This document shows positions 10,470-23,600 of a stretch of 64,000 nt of DNA, one piece after another. How positions within the stretch are numbered: position 1 is the first letter of the stretch; every line of letters begins with the position of its first letter. Location: assembly GCF_000340215.1 (NCBI RefSeq), contig NW_006921532.1:3733126-3797125 (forward strand), written 5' to 3'. The notes beneath the pieces are model-generated. The model was given only the letters and a program-made list of their open reading frames with translations. It made no database searches and had not been told where the DNA came from. This DNA is from Pseudocercospora fijiensis CIRAD86 (taxonomy: Eukaryota; Ascomycota; Dothideomycetes; Mycosphaerellales; Mycosphaerellaceae). The position numbers were made by a program, and so were the translations under genes.

Positions 10470-13400
10470 CCTCTAGAGAGTATACGTTATCGTAGATTTT
10501 GCGAAGATCGTCCGCGCCTATTAAGTCGTCGATATTATACTATATATTATAGGCGCTCCTATACCCTTTCTACTTTACTAGGTATTAGAGAATAGGCTAG
10601 CCTCTTCGGACGACGGTCCGTCGCCCGAGAAAGCGCTCGATTTTGTAAGAGTCGCCCTCGTCGCTAGAACCTAGACCGTCCTTAGCTACGACGGGTAGGG
10701 GCTCGTAATTAACAGTTCTCTTAAAAGGATCTAGGTCTTTAGGAGCTTTTTCTAACTACGAAACCGATATTACCGGATAGATACGCATTAATAGCGGCAA
10801 CTCGAGATAGTAGGCTAGTCGTCCGACCTTCTCGAGAACCGTAAAAGGCCCTTTAAAATAGTAGCCAAACTTATACGACTAACCTAGCACTTCGTAACTA
10901 TAGTATAGGCGAAGTATAATACGGTTACCTAGCTTAAGGAACAGGGGCTTATACTTGCTATTATACCGTTCTTTTATTTTTACGTTCGCCTAAGCAATCG
11001 CGTCCTAGACTTCCTTCTAGATACGGCTACGCGCTACCGCCCTATTATACGGATAGTCGTATAGTATATCGAGCGAGTCGAGATTCGTCCTTACGCCTAT
11101 AGCAACCTCGTTCGGCGACTAACCGGTAGTCGCATTACGGGAGTTGTTAAGCGTAGCCTATAGCTATAGGATAAACGTCGTCTAATCCTCGCTAGGATAA
11201 TCCGCTAACTAGTAACGAATCGCCGTCTCGACCGTTTAGTTAGTTTACTCGGATTAACTATCGGTTTAAGGGTAGTAGGCTATAGACGTAGCTAGCTTCG
11301 TATATAGGCGCGAGAAAACGCTCTTAAAGAAGTCGCTTAGCTAGCGAGGATTACGATTAGCGATAAGCACTACCGGTATACTTATATCTATTAAACAAAG
11401 CCTATCGATTAGAGCGATGCCCTAGTCGTAGGCCTTCTAGTCCTCTTTGCCTAGGACGACTGCTACCCGCTTAGACGTTTTATAAGTAATCGTATATAGT
11501 ACATTAAATCTATCGGTCGTAACCGGTAAGGCGGTTACGAGATCTATCGTTATAGTATAGTATAGGCCCTCCGCATTCTAGATCGGGTAAAGTTCGCCGT
11601 AAGGAGCGTATCGGGAGGTACGCAAAAGGAGATACTAGTAATAATAATCTAAATAGAGGCGAAGGTAGCGAGCGAGTCGATATATAAAGAAGGAAGCTTA
11701 AATGCGGTCGAAGACGCGCTAAAAGCCTTAGTAGCAACGGTTATCGTAAGCCTGCTCGAAGATCTCGCCTATTAAGGCTCGAGGGATATAGAGTCGCTCG
11801 CGCCCTAAAGATTAGTTATAGAAATATAAGAGGCCGTCCCTCTCGAAGAATCGAATGCCTAGTAGACTATTAAACTTATTACCTACGAATAGGTCCGGAT
11901 TTTTGCTACCCTTATACCGAACTAGCGTTTTCGTTACCGAAGGCATATTAGCTCCCTCCGAATAGAGACGCTCTAAAGCATTCCGCGCCTACGCTTATCG
12001 AACTAGTCGTAAAACCCTAGACTAATGTTCGTTATTATCGTACGCTCGGTTTAACCGACGTTAGAAATCCGGATCTAGCTCTACTAATATCGTATAGAAG
12101 TAGGCTACTTCCTCTAGATCGGCTAAAGAGGGCGTAGCGTCGGTATAGTAAGAGAGCGGGTCTAAGTTCTCCTCGTCCGGCGTTAGCTTAGGCGACTCCG
12201 TATCCCCTAGAAGTCGACTAAGGGCGTCTAGAACTAGGTATATCCGCCCTAGACGGTAAACTATATCGACTCGATATTAGGAAAGGAACATTAATACTCT
12301 TACTAATTTTAGGTTCTACTTGCCTATATCGGTAGTCGTAGTTATCGACACCGAGTTAGTAAGACCGACCGCGGTATAGTAGTCTATAAAGATAGTCGTC
12401 GGCCTCGATAAAGCATATATTAAATAGCCTACCTTCTTTACTATCTATACGATTCCCGAGTATTCGAGCTCTGTCGGCTAATATCGTATCTCTGCCTAAG
12501 TTAGGCCTCGGCTTAAGAACAAAATAGGCTAAACCTTATAATAAGGAAACAACTACGCCTTTCCCTTAGACAGAATAGGGTCTAGGTCCCTATCGATATA
12601 GTAGAGCACCGCGCTATAGCCAAACTCTTTAGAGGAATCTATATTAGCGTATAAGCGATAGTTAGGGTCGAAATAGTATAAGAAGGAGGGCTCGTAGAAT
12701 ATGGATTATAATAAGCGGAACGCTTTTATCTAGCTCGTCGCAGGGCTAATCGTTCTTACCTAGCGTCGTAACGGCGACGTGCTAGCGACGACTATTGCCG
12801 GTAACTAGCGCCCCTTTTAATAGGCGTATCTTCTCCGCCTATAGAGGCGCTGCTATCTGTACGTAGTATAGGATGTGTTGCCGCAACCAATTAGTTAGAC
12901 CGAGATAATGCTCTAGCTTCTATACGTTCTCCGGGAACTAAAGTAAGGTAATCGCTACGATTTTCTCTTTACTCGTAGCTAGACCGAGGCCGCTAACGTG
13001 CTAACCTAAAAGGGTCGCAAAGGGGAAGCCTAAGAAAGTCTTCTTCGGACTAATGCTAATCCTTACGGCGTCTAACCTCTAGAAGACCGCTTCTAGATAA
13101 TCGAGATACTTAGGCAACGTCTTCGAAAATACTACGATATCGTCGATATAAGCTCGCGCAAAGCTGCGACAGTCGCGAAGGATCTAATCTAGCTTCCGCT
13201 ATACGAATTAGACACTATTCGAATATCCTATAATAGCGACCTTATACTGTTCCTAGCTACGATAAGTATTAATCGTTAATTTGTAACGATCCTCCGGCTT
13301 TACGCCCTATTAGTAGAAGAAGGTTAGATAGTCTATAGTGCTAATATACTAGCACCCTACTAACTATGCAAAGAGATCCGCCTAGAGCGGTATCTAATAG

Positions 13401-14600
13401 CTATCGGGGATCGTTACCTTATTTAAGGCGCGTATATCGACTACTGCCCGCGGCTTATTAATTATACTACCTTTACCGTTAGTAACGCGCTTCTATACGA
13501 CAAACACTAGAAAGCCGAAGGGCGTAGGCTCGGTTATATACTATATCTTCCCCTAGCGGTATAGGTCGTTACATATCTTGTCTACTACTTTACGATCCCT
13601 CTTGCCTAGGTTAATTATACGGGGGGGCGGCAACAGATCTAGGTAATTTAGCACGGTTAGGATAGGTATGTAATCGTGCTTAGGAATATCGACTACCGTT
13701 TAGCGATCCGTAAAAAGCTCTAGGTACCGCTCGACCGCTATAGCGATTTAGTCTACCTAGTTATCGTTACTATAGATCGTTACGCCTAATATATACTAGT
13801 ATTCCTACTATACATTCAGCATATCCCGCGTAGCCGTAAAAGCGTTAGGACTCAATCCCGCTAGTCCGTAGTCGGCTACGTCGATGTAGTAGGCCCTAGC
13901 AATAGTCCTATTACTTAATAAACCGAGTAGCTGTCCGGCTCGAATCGTTACTAGAGTCGTCGCATTGTTACGAATATATATATAAGAAAAATTAGCGTCT
14001 ACGACCTAATTATACGCCGTTACTAACGGCGGAGCTTGTAACGACAATCCTTGTATATTACTAGTTAGCTAGACTAAGAAACCGGCGTTAAGAATAAAAT
14101 CCCGGCCCTTAGGGAGGTCGCCGCTATACTTAACTAGAGCGAGGGCGACCGTACGCGGCGCTAAGGTTACGTCCTCCGCTAGCCTTATAGGGCGCTAGAC
14201 CGACTTCCCTTTCTTACGCTTAACGGCTACTTTAAAGCGGGCGTTGTCCTAACTAGCTACGGTAACCGTCCGTACGGGAACATCGATCTTTATTCCCTCT
14301 AAGGCAATCGTGTCTATACTAACTAGGATTTTTACCTTTAGTTTAGGAACTAGGTAAACCTCGCGAGTTATTCGTACTAGGGAGACTATACTATCCGTCT
14401 TCGCTACTAGGACAAATATATCTAATACGACGTATTCCCCGGAGCGATGCGCGCTAGCAATGCTACCGATTTCGATCGGTTCGCGTAGCTTACGTACCTC
14501 TACGTCCGGGCAATAGCTTAAAACGAAGTCTTTTTCCGTAATAGTAAGCGTATAGCCGGTATCTAGGCAGACCTATACAGACGTACTAGATAGTAACAAC
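10470..14600 (-). pseudogene. Gypsy-1 pol: protease, RT, integrase, chromodomain (RIP-mutated)
   Basis: All domains are on the minus strand. The protease active site LDTGYT is at about 14,550-14,566. The RT has VDIRALNKV (about 13,420-13,450) and AYIDDIVVFSK around 13,130-13,155, with both Asp of YxDD kept. The integrase core starts TIDLVTALP (about 11,525-11,550). Its second catalytic block reads ANRNPR where SDRNP is usual, so the catalytic Asp has become Asn. The QTDSQSE block is also present. A chromodomain-like segment (YLVK, KGY, YNIDDLIGADDL) lies at about 10,500-10,590. Protease and RT share one reading phase, while integrase and chromodomain are in another, so there is a frameshift or indel between them. 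TAG/TAA stops are frequent, so it is not functional. Confidence 0.85.
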
Positions 14601-14899
14601 CGAAGAGGGAAAGTTATATATTGCTAATTCCGGAATACGTAACCTTACTAAGCTAACGGAGGCGCCTTCGACTAAATTACTTCCGGGTTTACCGATACGC
14701 GTTCGATAATAGTAGAAGGCGTCGTCGCCCCTATATACTCCTTACGAACATGCTAGTATAGAAGGTTGCCTAACTTAAATCGCCGCCTATAGACCTTATA
14801 AGCGTACTTCGTAGAGGCAAATAGTTAGATCGCCGCTAGTAGGGACGCTTTAGCCTATAGTACCGAGTTTAACGCTAATAGCGAGCGATCGCCTATATC

Positions 14900-17700
14900 C
14901 GTAAAGTAAGCTCCTAAGCCCGGATCGGAGTCGTATAGGTCGGTAAAGTAGTCGGCGTCTTCTCCGGCGTTACTAAAATAGCTATAATTATCTGCGTCGG
15001 TTCTCCTATTATCCTCCTAACTATCCTTTTAATAGACGTCGTCGGCTTAGTTAGTATTATTTACGGTATCGCCTACTTTCTTACTATTATCGGCAAAGTT
15101 AGCCTGCTTACGAGCTCGATCGTTGCGCTTTCTATTCTATCGATTAAATAGGCGCGAATCGACTCGCTTTAGGTCTTTTAGGAGGAAGGTAGGGCTACTA
15201 ACCTTCGACGGTCCTTTACTATTTCCTACTAGTAGCAGGCGATTCTGCTAAGGGGCGTTAGGTAGGCGATTCTACTAATAGGTGTTAGTAAGGCATAGTA
15301 GGTTCGGTCGGTCAGCATCGCGGTTCCGGTAATTAGGGGATGCTCTTACTAGAGCGAAGCTCGCTAGAGTATAAGAGGCGTTCCTTTCGTATCGGTTCTA
15401 CTAGGTAGCCTTACTAGCGCGGCTATTATTCCTAGTTATAGCGTCTTAGCGACGATTAGACGAGGACGAAAGTATATACTCCTAGATTAATGCCTGCTTC
15501 TCGTAGTACGTAACCTACTTATCGACCTTTATACGACAATTTAGCTCGTTTATATTTAATTAAAGGCGCGGGTCTATTCGACGGTAAGCTTCTAAGAGCC
15601 GGTTCGATTTCCGTACGCTAGTATCCTTAGCGAGTCGTACTGTCTTAATAATAAAGTCCGTTACTAAACGCTTTAAAGCGATATCCTACCGGTCGTAGCG
15701 TTACTTATCGAGGAGATCTATCGCCTTTATTAGAGGGACCTTCTATTTCTTACTAAGACAACGTTCCTAGCGCTTTAGACCGTGTCCGCCGCGGAGCTTT
15801 ACTCGGTTGCGGCTAGAAAGGTAACTATAATACTAACTAAGCGCTACCCCTCGAAAGCAAAGGGAGAGGTTAAGACGAACCGTCTCTTGCTCTACGATAT
15901 AAGTATAATCCTTAGCCGCTTCGATAAAAGTATATACCGAATAGTATATTATCTTGTTCCCGACTAAGGCGTAGTCTCCCTTACCGTAATCCGTAACGCT
16001 AAGTAGAGGATCGAAGAACCTAAAATACGCTAGATCGAACCGTAGCCGCTAGGGGCGGGCGTAGTGCCCCTAGACATAACTCGCTTTAGAAACTAGCGCT
16101 TCCGCGACGTAGTTCCGATAATGCTAACGGTGTCTGCGACGGCGGGCGTGTCTATAATAACTACTATCTAAGGAGCTGTCGTTATTCGACGAGGATTAAT
16201 CGGAGTCGTCCGAATCCTTACTATTAGATAAAGATCTATCCTTACTCGGATTATCCCTATACCGACGGTGTTTCCGGCGTTGCTTCTTACCTTCCCGTAG
16301 TAGACCCTATAAGTCTAATAGCAGAAAGGGCAAAGGCTAACCCTACGTCGGCTTACGAGAGGAATTACCCGGATCGAAGTTACTAGGTAGCGGTAGTAGA
16401 GGATCGTTAGGAGGATTTCCGGATAGATTGCTAGCAGGATTACTAGGCGGATTGCTAGGCGGATCGCCTAGCGCAAACCCGCCCCGACGCAAGCGGCTAT
16501 ACCTACGGGCATTTATATATACGTCTACCCTCTGCTAGTAATCGTATTAACCTAGGTTCGGCTAGGGCGGACTTAGCTTACGCGTAGCCGATAGCGGTAA
16601 AATCGCCTATTCTATTAGAAAGTCTAATATAACTTCGTTAAAATAGACTCCTCTCCGTCTAGCTAATTTGCGAAGATAATTACGACGCTAACAGTTTTGC
16701 TATATAGCGATATTCGCCCTATCGATCTCCTTAGTTATTTACGAGGCATCTGCCGAGGTACGATATTAGAAACGACTACGCGGCTCGTTAGCCTACGGGT
16801 CGGCGAGGCCGTCGTTTATTAGAGGCAATTAGCCGCGACCGATGTCCTAGAACGGCGACGTCGATAGATCGGAGGGCCCGGTTAACGGTTCCTTAGGGGA
16901 AGTCTTAGATAGAGGCCCCCTTAGCTTCTAAGGATTCTCGTCCGCCGGATATCGTAGCTTAAGTAGCCTTTGTAAGAAAACCGATTTAAGCGAGCTATTA
17001 GGCGAACCGGGACGCTATTCCGGCGGCACGGTTGTTTCTACCGTAGTAATAGGCGAAACCGTAGGCCGCGGTAGGACTTAAGGCGGTCGGGCTAGTAGGC
17101 GCTGCTCTACTATAGGTAGTAGATAGATCTCCGGGTAGAATTAACGGTAATAGCGTAAATCGCGCACCGTTAGGAGCGCGGCTTTAAGCTCCTTAACCGA
17201 TTTAGTTAGGATTCCCTTATCTACTACCTACTATCCTAGGAAGTTGTAACCGTTAAGGGCGTCTAGGTAGAGTTCCTCGATTTTAGCCTATAGAGGCGGC
17301 AGATTTCCTACGAGCGGGTAATAATGCAGAACGTATAAAGTAAGCAAGTCGATTCGGCCGTACTTTGCCCTAAGCTAGGTCGCGAAGTTCTCGCTATAAT
17401 CGACGTAGTTCTAAATATAGGAATAGATACGTAGGATATAGGGCTCTATATCCGGCAATCTAAGATTGTAGTACTAGGGCAGCGGTTAAACCGCTAGCTT
17501 AGCTAATTTCGAGGCTTCTACCGGAGTTAGAAGCGAGTCCGAAGGAGCTACGGCAAGCGGGTAAACTATTAGTAAGAGGATAGAGGCGAGATAGTCTCTA
17601 AACGGAGGATAACAACGGAGAACCGACTAAAGATAGAGGAGCGTAGCTTATCGGGCAGGTCCTCTTAGGGAAAGCGGCTGCCCCTAGACCTAGGTATAGT
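14900..17700 (-). pseudogene. Gypsy-1 gag-like region, RIP-mutated
   Basis: This is the stretch between the 5' LTR and the protease. By-eye translation of parts of the minus strand gives protein-like sequence broken by TAG/TAA, for example LPPLQAKIEELYLDALNGYN (with one TAG read as Gln) near 17,250-17,320. I cannot point to a clear zinc knuckle or capsid motif. The gag assignment rests on position only, and the borders are approximate. Confidence 0.45.
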
Positions 17701-17989
17701 AGGCAATTGCTACTAAAGGTAGAAACTACTACTACTATCTCCTCGGGGTACTAATAGGATCGCCGATAAGGCGCTCGCGCGTCGGTAGGGTATAGTATAG
17801 AAGGGTAGTAAATCGAATAGGTACCGTCGTAACGGGTAGGAGTTAAATCGTAGTAATCGGCGGAAGATCGGTAGGACCCGTAGCTAATCGCGTCGATTCT
17901 CGTCGCAGCTATAACAACCGGGGTCGATTCGGGTAGAGGACTAATAGTTAGTATAGAAGCTAACTAAGTATTAAGCGAAGCTACTAAGT

Positions 17990-18177
17990 TGCTAGGCATA
18001 CGGTTATAGTACGAAGGTATCGTAACGGTTATGCGGTGCAAAAGTTAATGTATTCTCTAAGGTGCCGCGAGGCAAGCTATCTATATAATAGTCCTACTAT
18101 TAGTAGCAATAGCGACCGCAGCGGTCGATAGTGACCGCTGCCTGCTATCGTATATACAATAGTGTTATATCGTAACA
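17990..18177 (-). repeat. Gypsy-1 5' LTR
   Basis: 188 bp, starting TGCTAGG and ending TCGTAACA on the plus strand; on the coding strand it begins TGTTACGATAT. The TSD ATACT follows directly. Confidence 0.95.
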
Positions 18178-20225
18178 ATACTACTAGACGATACGCACGA
18201 AGTTAACCAAATAGACTAGAAGTTATTTAATATCCTTATTTCTAACGATAATATACGCTAGTGTCTAGTAGCATACGCATTGCCTAAAAGCAAGCACAGT
18301 TAGGTCTATACGCAGGCACTATATTATCTAGCTTCTTAGGCTAACTATAGTAAACCTAGTAGTTAGTTGTTACAATACACTATTACTAATAACTCGGCTT
18401 TAGAATAGATAGCAATCCGAGAGATATTTCTACTAGCTAGGACCTATCTTTGTATACGGCACTTACTATAGACTATTCGCCGCAAATTTCTACTTAAAAG
18501 TCGATATAAGGCGGTCTATAAGAAGCTAGTTTAGGTATCGTTATATATAGAGACTAATAAGGAGGTTGAGGTTAGAATATAATAGGCTATTAACGCTCTA
18601 CCGGACGGCAAGAACGACGAGTTATACTCGTATTTGTTACGAGAATAGTCCGCTAAGTACGCCTAGATATAGACGGTTAAGGAACGGAGGAGCAACCCCT
18701 TATTAATGCGTATAAGACTACTATAACTACTATAACCTCCTCTTCTAAGCGTAATTGCTAACTGTCGTTGCTTAGGCGCGTATAACTAGTCTAGTCGAGG
18801 CGTACTACGCCGATTTTAAGAGCAATACTAAGTCGATTAAGGCTAACTTCTCGCTCGCCGGCACCCTTATATATATACTAGAGATTAATAAGAGATAGCA
18901 TAACAATACGAAGAAGGAGGCGGCAAAGGATAACCTGCTTCCTATATTTACTAGATTAAATAGTAGTAGTAAGCGCTTCTACGAGTTGCTATACTGTCTT
19001 TAAACCGCTATTACTAAGCAATATCGACTCGCTTAGAAGCGCGCTTATGCCGGGCTTCTAAATTAGATACGATATTAACTACAACTCGATAACTAACTCC
19101 CCGATATATGCTAGTGCTTCTTCTAGAAGCAGTAGTACTAACCGTGTCGGTATATTTAGTATAATCGAGAGATATTAGGCGATAGTATAACAGCTAGACA
19201 GGTAGATTGCTATATTAACTGTTTCTTCGACCCTAATAGCTTTAATAGCGATATTAACTCGCCGAAGACTTATAGCGAGTAGCTTGTAGACGATAATAAC
19301 CTATATAAAGACGATAAGGCCGAGGAAGTTAACGCTATTACTAGTACTATATTAAAGGACCGTTACTTGCCAATTCGCAGCCTTATCGAGAACATTACTT
19401 ACGACTATTATTAGAAGGTTAAGAAGGCGGAAACGGTAGTGCCGGCGCACCTATTATTAACCTATCGAGACGACATTACTAAGCAGTATTATACTAAATA
19501 CATGCGCCTATTAGCGGCGGTAGAGCTATTATAATAGCTCTAGCAATATTAATAGCAATACGACGATAGCACATTGTTTGCTATTTAATAGGCGTAGGTC
19601 GATATAGGCGTAGGTACCTTACTATTAATCTACTACTACTACTACTAGTAACAATAACCTTACTAAGTATAACAACCGCGATAGGTAAGGGACTTGTTCG
19701 CGCTAGGCGAGGGCACTTAACGCGCACTAGAGTATATAGCGACTAGTCTCTATACTAATTAGTATAGATATAGTTACTAACCTCCTCTGCCTTCCTTCTA
19801 GCAACCTCCGCCGTCGCTATTTAAACCTACGTAGGTTACTAACTCGGTACTTTAGAATACGTATGCCGTAGGCGACGGCACCTATTAATATAATATACCT
19901 TCTTCAAACGACAGTAGTTTAATAGACGTTATACGCTATATTTTTTACTAATAGCGACTTCTATATGCGCCTGCTATACTAAGCGGTCTTCGTTACTTAA
20001 TAATCGCCGCTTATACACCTACGCTATAGCCGTTAAACCTCCGACAATATATACTATAATAGTCGCTAATCGATATATTATAACTAAGTTACGAGGAAGC
20101 GTCTATCTTTATTAGAGACCGCCGATTTCTATTAGAAGAACGGCAACGAGTGTTTAATAGTAGGACCTTTAGTAGCGGCAGCGGCAGTAGACATAGTAGC
20201 GGTAGATACAGCGGTAATAGACAAT

Positions 20226-20421
20226 TGTTAGAGCTAAAGAGGCTACACGTAATTGGTATGTAATTAGGCCGAGTAAAGCTAGGGTCTTAGTGCCTTAGGC
20301 AGGGCTTAGCGCTTAGCGTTAGGCCAACTCTCCTGCCTTCCTCCCTCTCCTCCTAGATCCTTATCGAATACTACTCGTACCTACTACTACCCTATCTACC
20401 TGCTAATATACCCTTCTTATA
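20226..20421 (+). repeat. Gypsy-2 5' LTR
   Basis: 196 bp, beginning TGTTAGAG and ending TTCTTATA; matches 27053-27248. Confidence 0.95.
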
Positions 20422-20639
20422 TAGTATTCGATCCACCCTTTAAGGGCAGCAGCTAGATAGTCCTTATTTTAAGCTTTTAGCGGTATAGCTACGAACAAGA
20501 CTAATCTAACTATATTGCGCCCTAAGAACGGGACCTACACGTACTATTCCATCGAAACAACCGTACTAATTATTAAGCAAGGCCTTCTATACGGCCTATT
20601 ATACTAAGTTAATCGCACTAGACTAATACCTACTAATTC

Positions 20640-23600
20640 CGCTACATCCGTATCTTAGGGGCTAATAATATATTATTAGTGTTACCCCCTATTACAATAG
20701 CCGGCTTATTACGAAACAATAACCGTACTGCCGCTAGCAGCGCTAGCAACGACAATGCTAGTAGCATAGGGCCTGCTAAAGTGCCTACTAGAGCACCTAC
20801 TAAAGTACCTCCTACTAAAGGGCCTGCTACTAAGCCTGCTAAAGAAGAACCTATAATTCTAGGTAACGATCTAGAATTGCCTGTTAACGATATTCTTAAC
20901 AACATTATTAATCGACGATATAGCTAGCTAGCCTTTAGGCCCTAGCTAGTAGCGAGACTTTAAGAAGCTACCTAAAACAGGCTTACTGCCCTATATTAAG
21001 AACAACAGCTAAAGGATAACCTCCTCGAGATTCGCCGCCTATAGGAAGCCCTAACAACTACTGCTAGACTAGAACTAGTAGCAGGACCTTCTATTTAAAA
21101 GAAGGATGCTAAGCTTAAAGACTATACCGTATTTAATAGCTCTAGCCGCAAGCAGTACAATAATTATATACGTAATTGCGAATTGAACTAGCGGAATGCA
21201 CTAAGGGCCCTGCCGGACGACTATTCGTTAGTCGTCTATACTATATAATACATTAATAGAGACCCGAAACGCACCTAGGATAACTATTTCGACTCCCTTA
21301 CTAATTAGACCTCTATTTAGTAGCAAACCTATAAGACTATTATACTAGACACCCTTAGAAACCCTATACTAAGACAACAATATGCTTAGGACTAGTACCT
21401 TCGAGCTAAGTAAAAGACTAATTAATCGGCCCGCTTATTCGAGGCCTATTTGAAAACCCTTAAAGACGACCTTCCGCCTAAAACTAATTCTATATAGATC
21501 TCCGAGATACGCCTAAAACTTAGATAGGAACTTATCCTTAAATTAGACCGCCGCCGTATATTCGAACAGGCTAGCCTAATACGTATTCAATTTATAGTCG
21601 AAGTAGAAACAGCCGAACGAGCTGTTTAGCTTTAGTAACGGCTAGAATCGAGGATCCGACTAACTAGTACTAACCGTAGCAACCGTAGTAGCCGCGGCGG
21701 AGCAAACTAAGGTTCCTACTAGAACAACAATGCTAACAATAACAGTAACAATAACCGTAGGAGAAGCCGTAGCCGACGGCTATATAGAGGAGGCTATAAT
21801 AGGGGCCGTAGAAGGGGCTCGTATCCCTATAGTACTAATCGCTCGGCTAATAATAGCGGCAACAGCTACAGCAATCCCCTAACCGGACTAAAGTGCTTTA
21901 ATTGTGATAGTACTAGCTATCTACTAGGCTAATACGACAAACCTAAGGACTAGGCCTAAATCGACCGTACTACCGCCGAGCACCGAAAGCACCTTTTAGT
22001 AGCTAACGCTATCCCTATAGGCTAACCTTCGAAAAAAGAGTAAGCGCCGCACTAACTGTTAGCCTCGTACGGCGTAAGACTATCGACATTGTGCTAGCTA
22101 TAACACGCTCCTACCTTGTATAGGACACGAAGGGCACTACCTATTAAACTAAGGTTATGCTAGATCTAGGAAATTCAGTTAGTGCCCTTATTAGCTATCG
22201 CCTAGCTAAGCAATTAGACCTTCGACAACTGCCGAAGACTAACCTCCCAACCCTTGCTTAGTTTAATAACACTCGGCACTTAACCTATAGAGCCTACTAT
22301 ATTCCTATAGCTCTAAGGGACGACCTCGGAAATAAACGCCTACTAGACTTTACTGCCTACGCAGTAGATATAGACAACCTATATAGGGGAGCCACTATTG
22401 TTATTAGCAACCCTGTTCTTAAGTACTACGCTGTAGCTATAGACCTAGGCCTCTAGAAGTAGCGATTTGGAATCGCTAGGAAAGAGGACATTAAACACAT
22501 TAATATTAGCGAGTGCCCTAACGATATTAGGGTCCTGTTTATTAGCAACCTAATACCTGCCTTAGCGGATCCGATAGCTGATCTTCTCGGTAGAGATAAC
22601 GATAAACCTATACCCCCTAATAGTATAGACCCTAACTAGCTCTCTCGTATACTAGAACCTATTCGAGAAACCTATATTAATGTATTTAAATACTACCTAG
22701 CATCGACATTGCCTATATTTAAAGAGACAGATTATAAGATTAATATTATAGAGGGCAAGGAGGTTCCTTTTAGCCCCCTCTACAACCTTAGTAAACGAGA
22801 GCTTGCTATGCTGCGTAAGTACCTAGAGGAAAACCTAGCTAATAGTCGAATTCGATATAGTAACAGCCCTGCTAGTATACCTATCCTATTTGTACTAAAG
22901 AAGGATAGCGGCCTGCGTTTATATATTAATTATAGAGGGCTCAACGCTGTTACTATTAAAGACCGCTGTCTACTCCCGCTTATTAATAAGACCCTCGACC
23001 GCCTTTCTAGTGCCTACTACTATACTATATTAGACATTAAGGATGCGTACTATCGTATCCGCATTCGTAAGGGCGATGAATAGAAAACAGCCTTCCGCAC
23101 TCGTTATAGCTATTTCGAATACTTAGTTATACTATTTAGCCTAGCTAATGCCCCTATAACATTCTAGTCCTACATTAATCGGGCCCTTTTAGGCCTATTA
23201 GACTATCTCTGTATAGTTTACCTAGATAATATCCTAGTTTATATACATTTACCTAATATTATAGAATACTAGGCCGTAGTACGTAAGGTCCTTAACCGCC
23301 TGCGAGCCTATAAACTGTATTGCAAACCTTCTAAATGCACCTTTACTTCTAAGGAGGTGTCATTCCTTAGCTTTCTTATTTCAACCGAGGGTGTTAAGGC
23401 TAATCCTAACCGGATCAAAACAATTACTAAATAGCCCGTTCCTACGTCTATTAAAGAGCTTTAATTATTCCTAGGTTTTGCTAACTTCTACCGTCGGTTT
23501 ATTAAGGGCTATTTACGGCATGTAATGCCCCTAACTGAGCTTACTAAAACTAAGGCTAACCTAACTAGAGAGTTTAAATGGACTAACAGAGCATAAGCCG

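Larger units (their letters stand above)
5001..18177 (-). mobile_element. Gypsy-1: 13.2-kb chromodomain Ty3/Gypsy retrotransposon with an extra ORF
   Basis: Two 188-bp LTRs (5001-5188, 17990-18177) are flanked by ATACT at 4996-5000 and 18178-18182. The element reads on the minus strand, so the 5' LTR is the right one. A polypurine tract (AGAGAGGGAGGC on the minus strand, near 5189-5200) adjoins the 3' LTR. In order on the minus strand are a gag-like region, protease, reverse transcriptase, integrase, chromodomain and then about 5 kb that a standard Gypsy element does not need. The LTRs differ at 8 of 188 positions, all transitions and seven in CpA/TpG context. Insertion is into the MULE transposase gene. 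At 13,177 bp it is about twice the length of Gypsy-2 and Gypsy-4. Confidence 0.92.
4207..20220 (+). pseudogene. MULE transposase, RIP-mutated and split by Gypsy-1
   Basis: The segments 4207-5000 and 18178-20220 form one frame once the 13-kb insert and one copy of ATACT are removed. The probable start is ATA at 4207-4209, which fits an ATG changed by RIP. Just after the insertion comes LLDDTHEVNQ, matching the first catalytic Asp block of MULE transposases. Near 18,385-18,410 the frame reads TNNSALEQIAIREIF, a second block where the expected Asp is Asn. Shortly after it reads CIRHLLQTIRRKF (with the TAG in it read as Gln), resembling the C/H block after the second Asp. The C-terminal part is rich in Gln, Tyr, Ser and Gly. 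Many TAG/TAA stops make it non-functional. The MULE assignment rests on these blocks plus the 9-bp duplication. Confidence 0.75.

Noticed and set aside
5001..18177. Gypsy-1 as two adjacent elements instead of one
   Set aside because: A single LTR pair with a single exact duplication bounds the whole interval and no internal LTR pair was seen, although an old insertion without visible ends cannot be fully excluded.
20642..20905. Hydrophobic minus-strand protein at 20,642-20,905
   Set aside because: It lies exactly opposite the Ala/Pro/Lys-rich gag start of Gypsy-2 and its Leu/Gly/Ala composition is a complement artefact.
22709..23083. Open frame at 22,709-23,083 as an independent gene
   Set aside because: It is the stop-free part of the Gypsy-2 reverse transcriptase.
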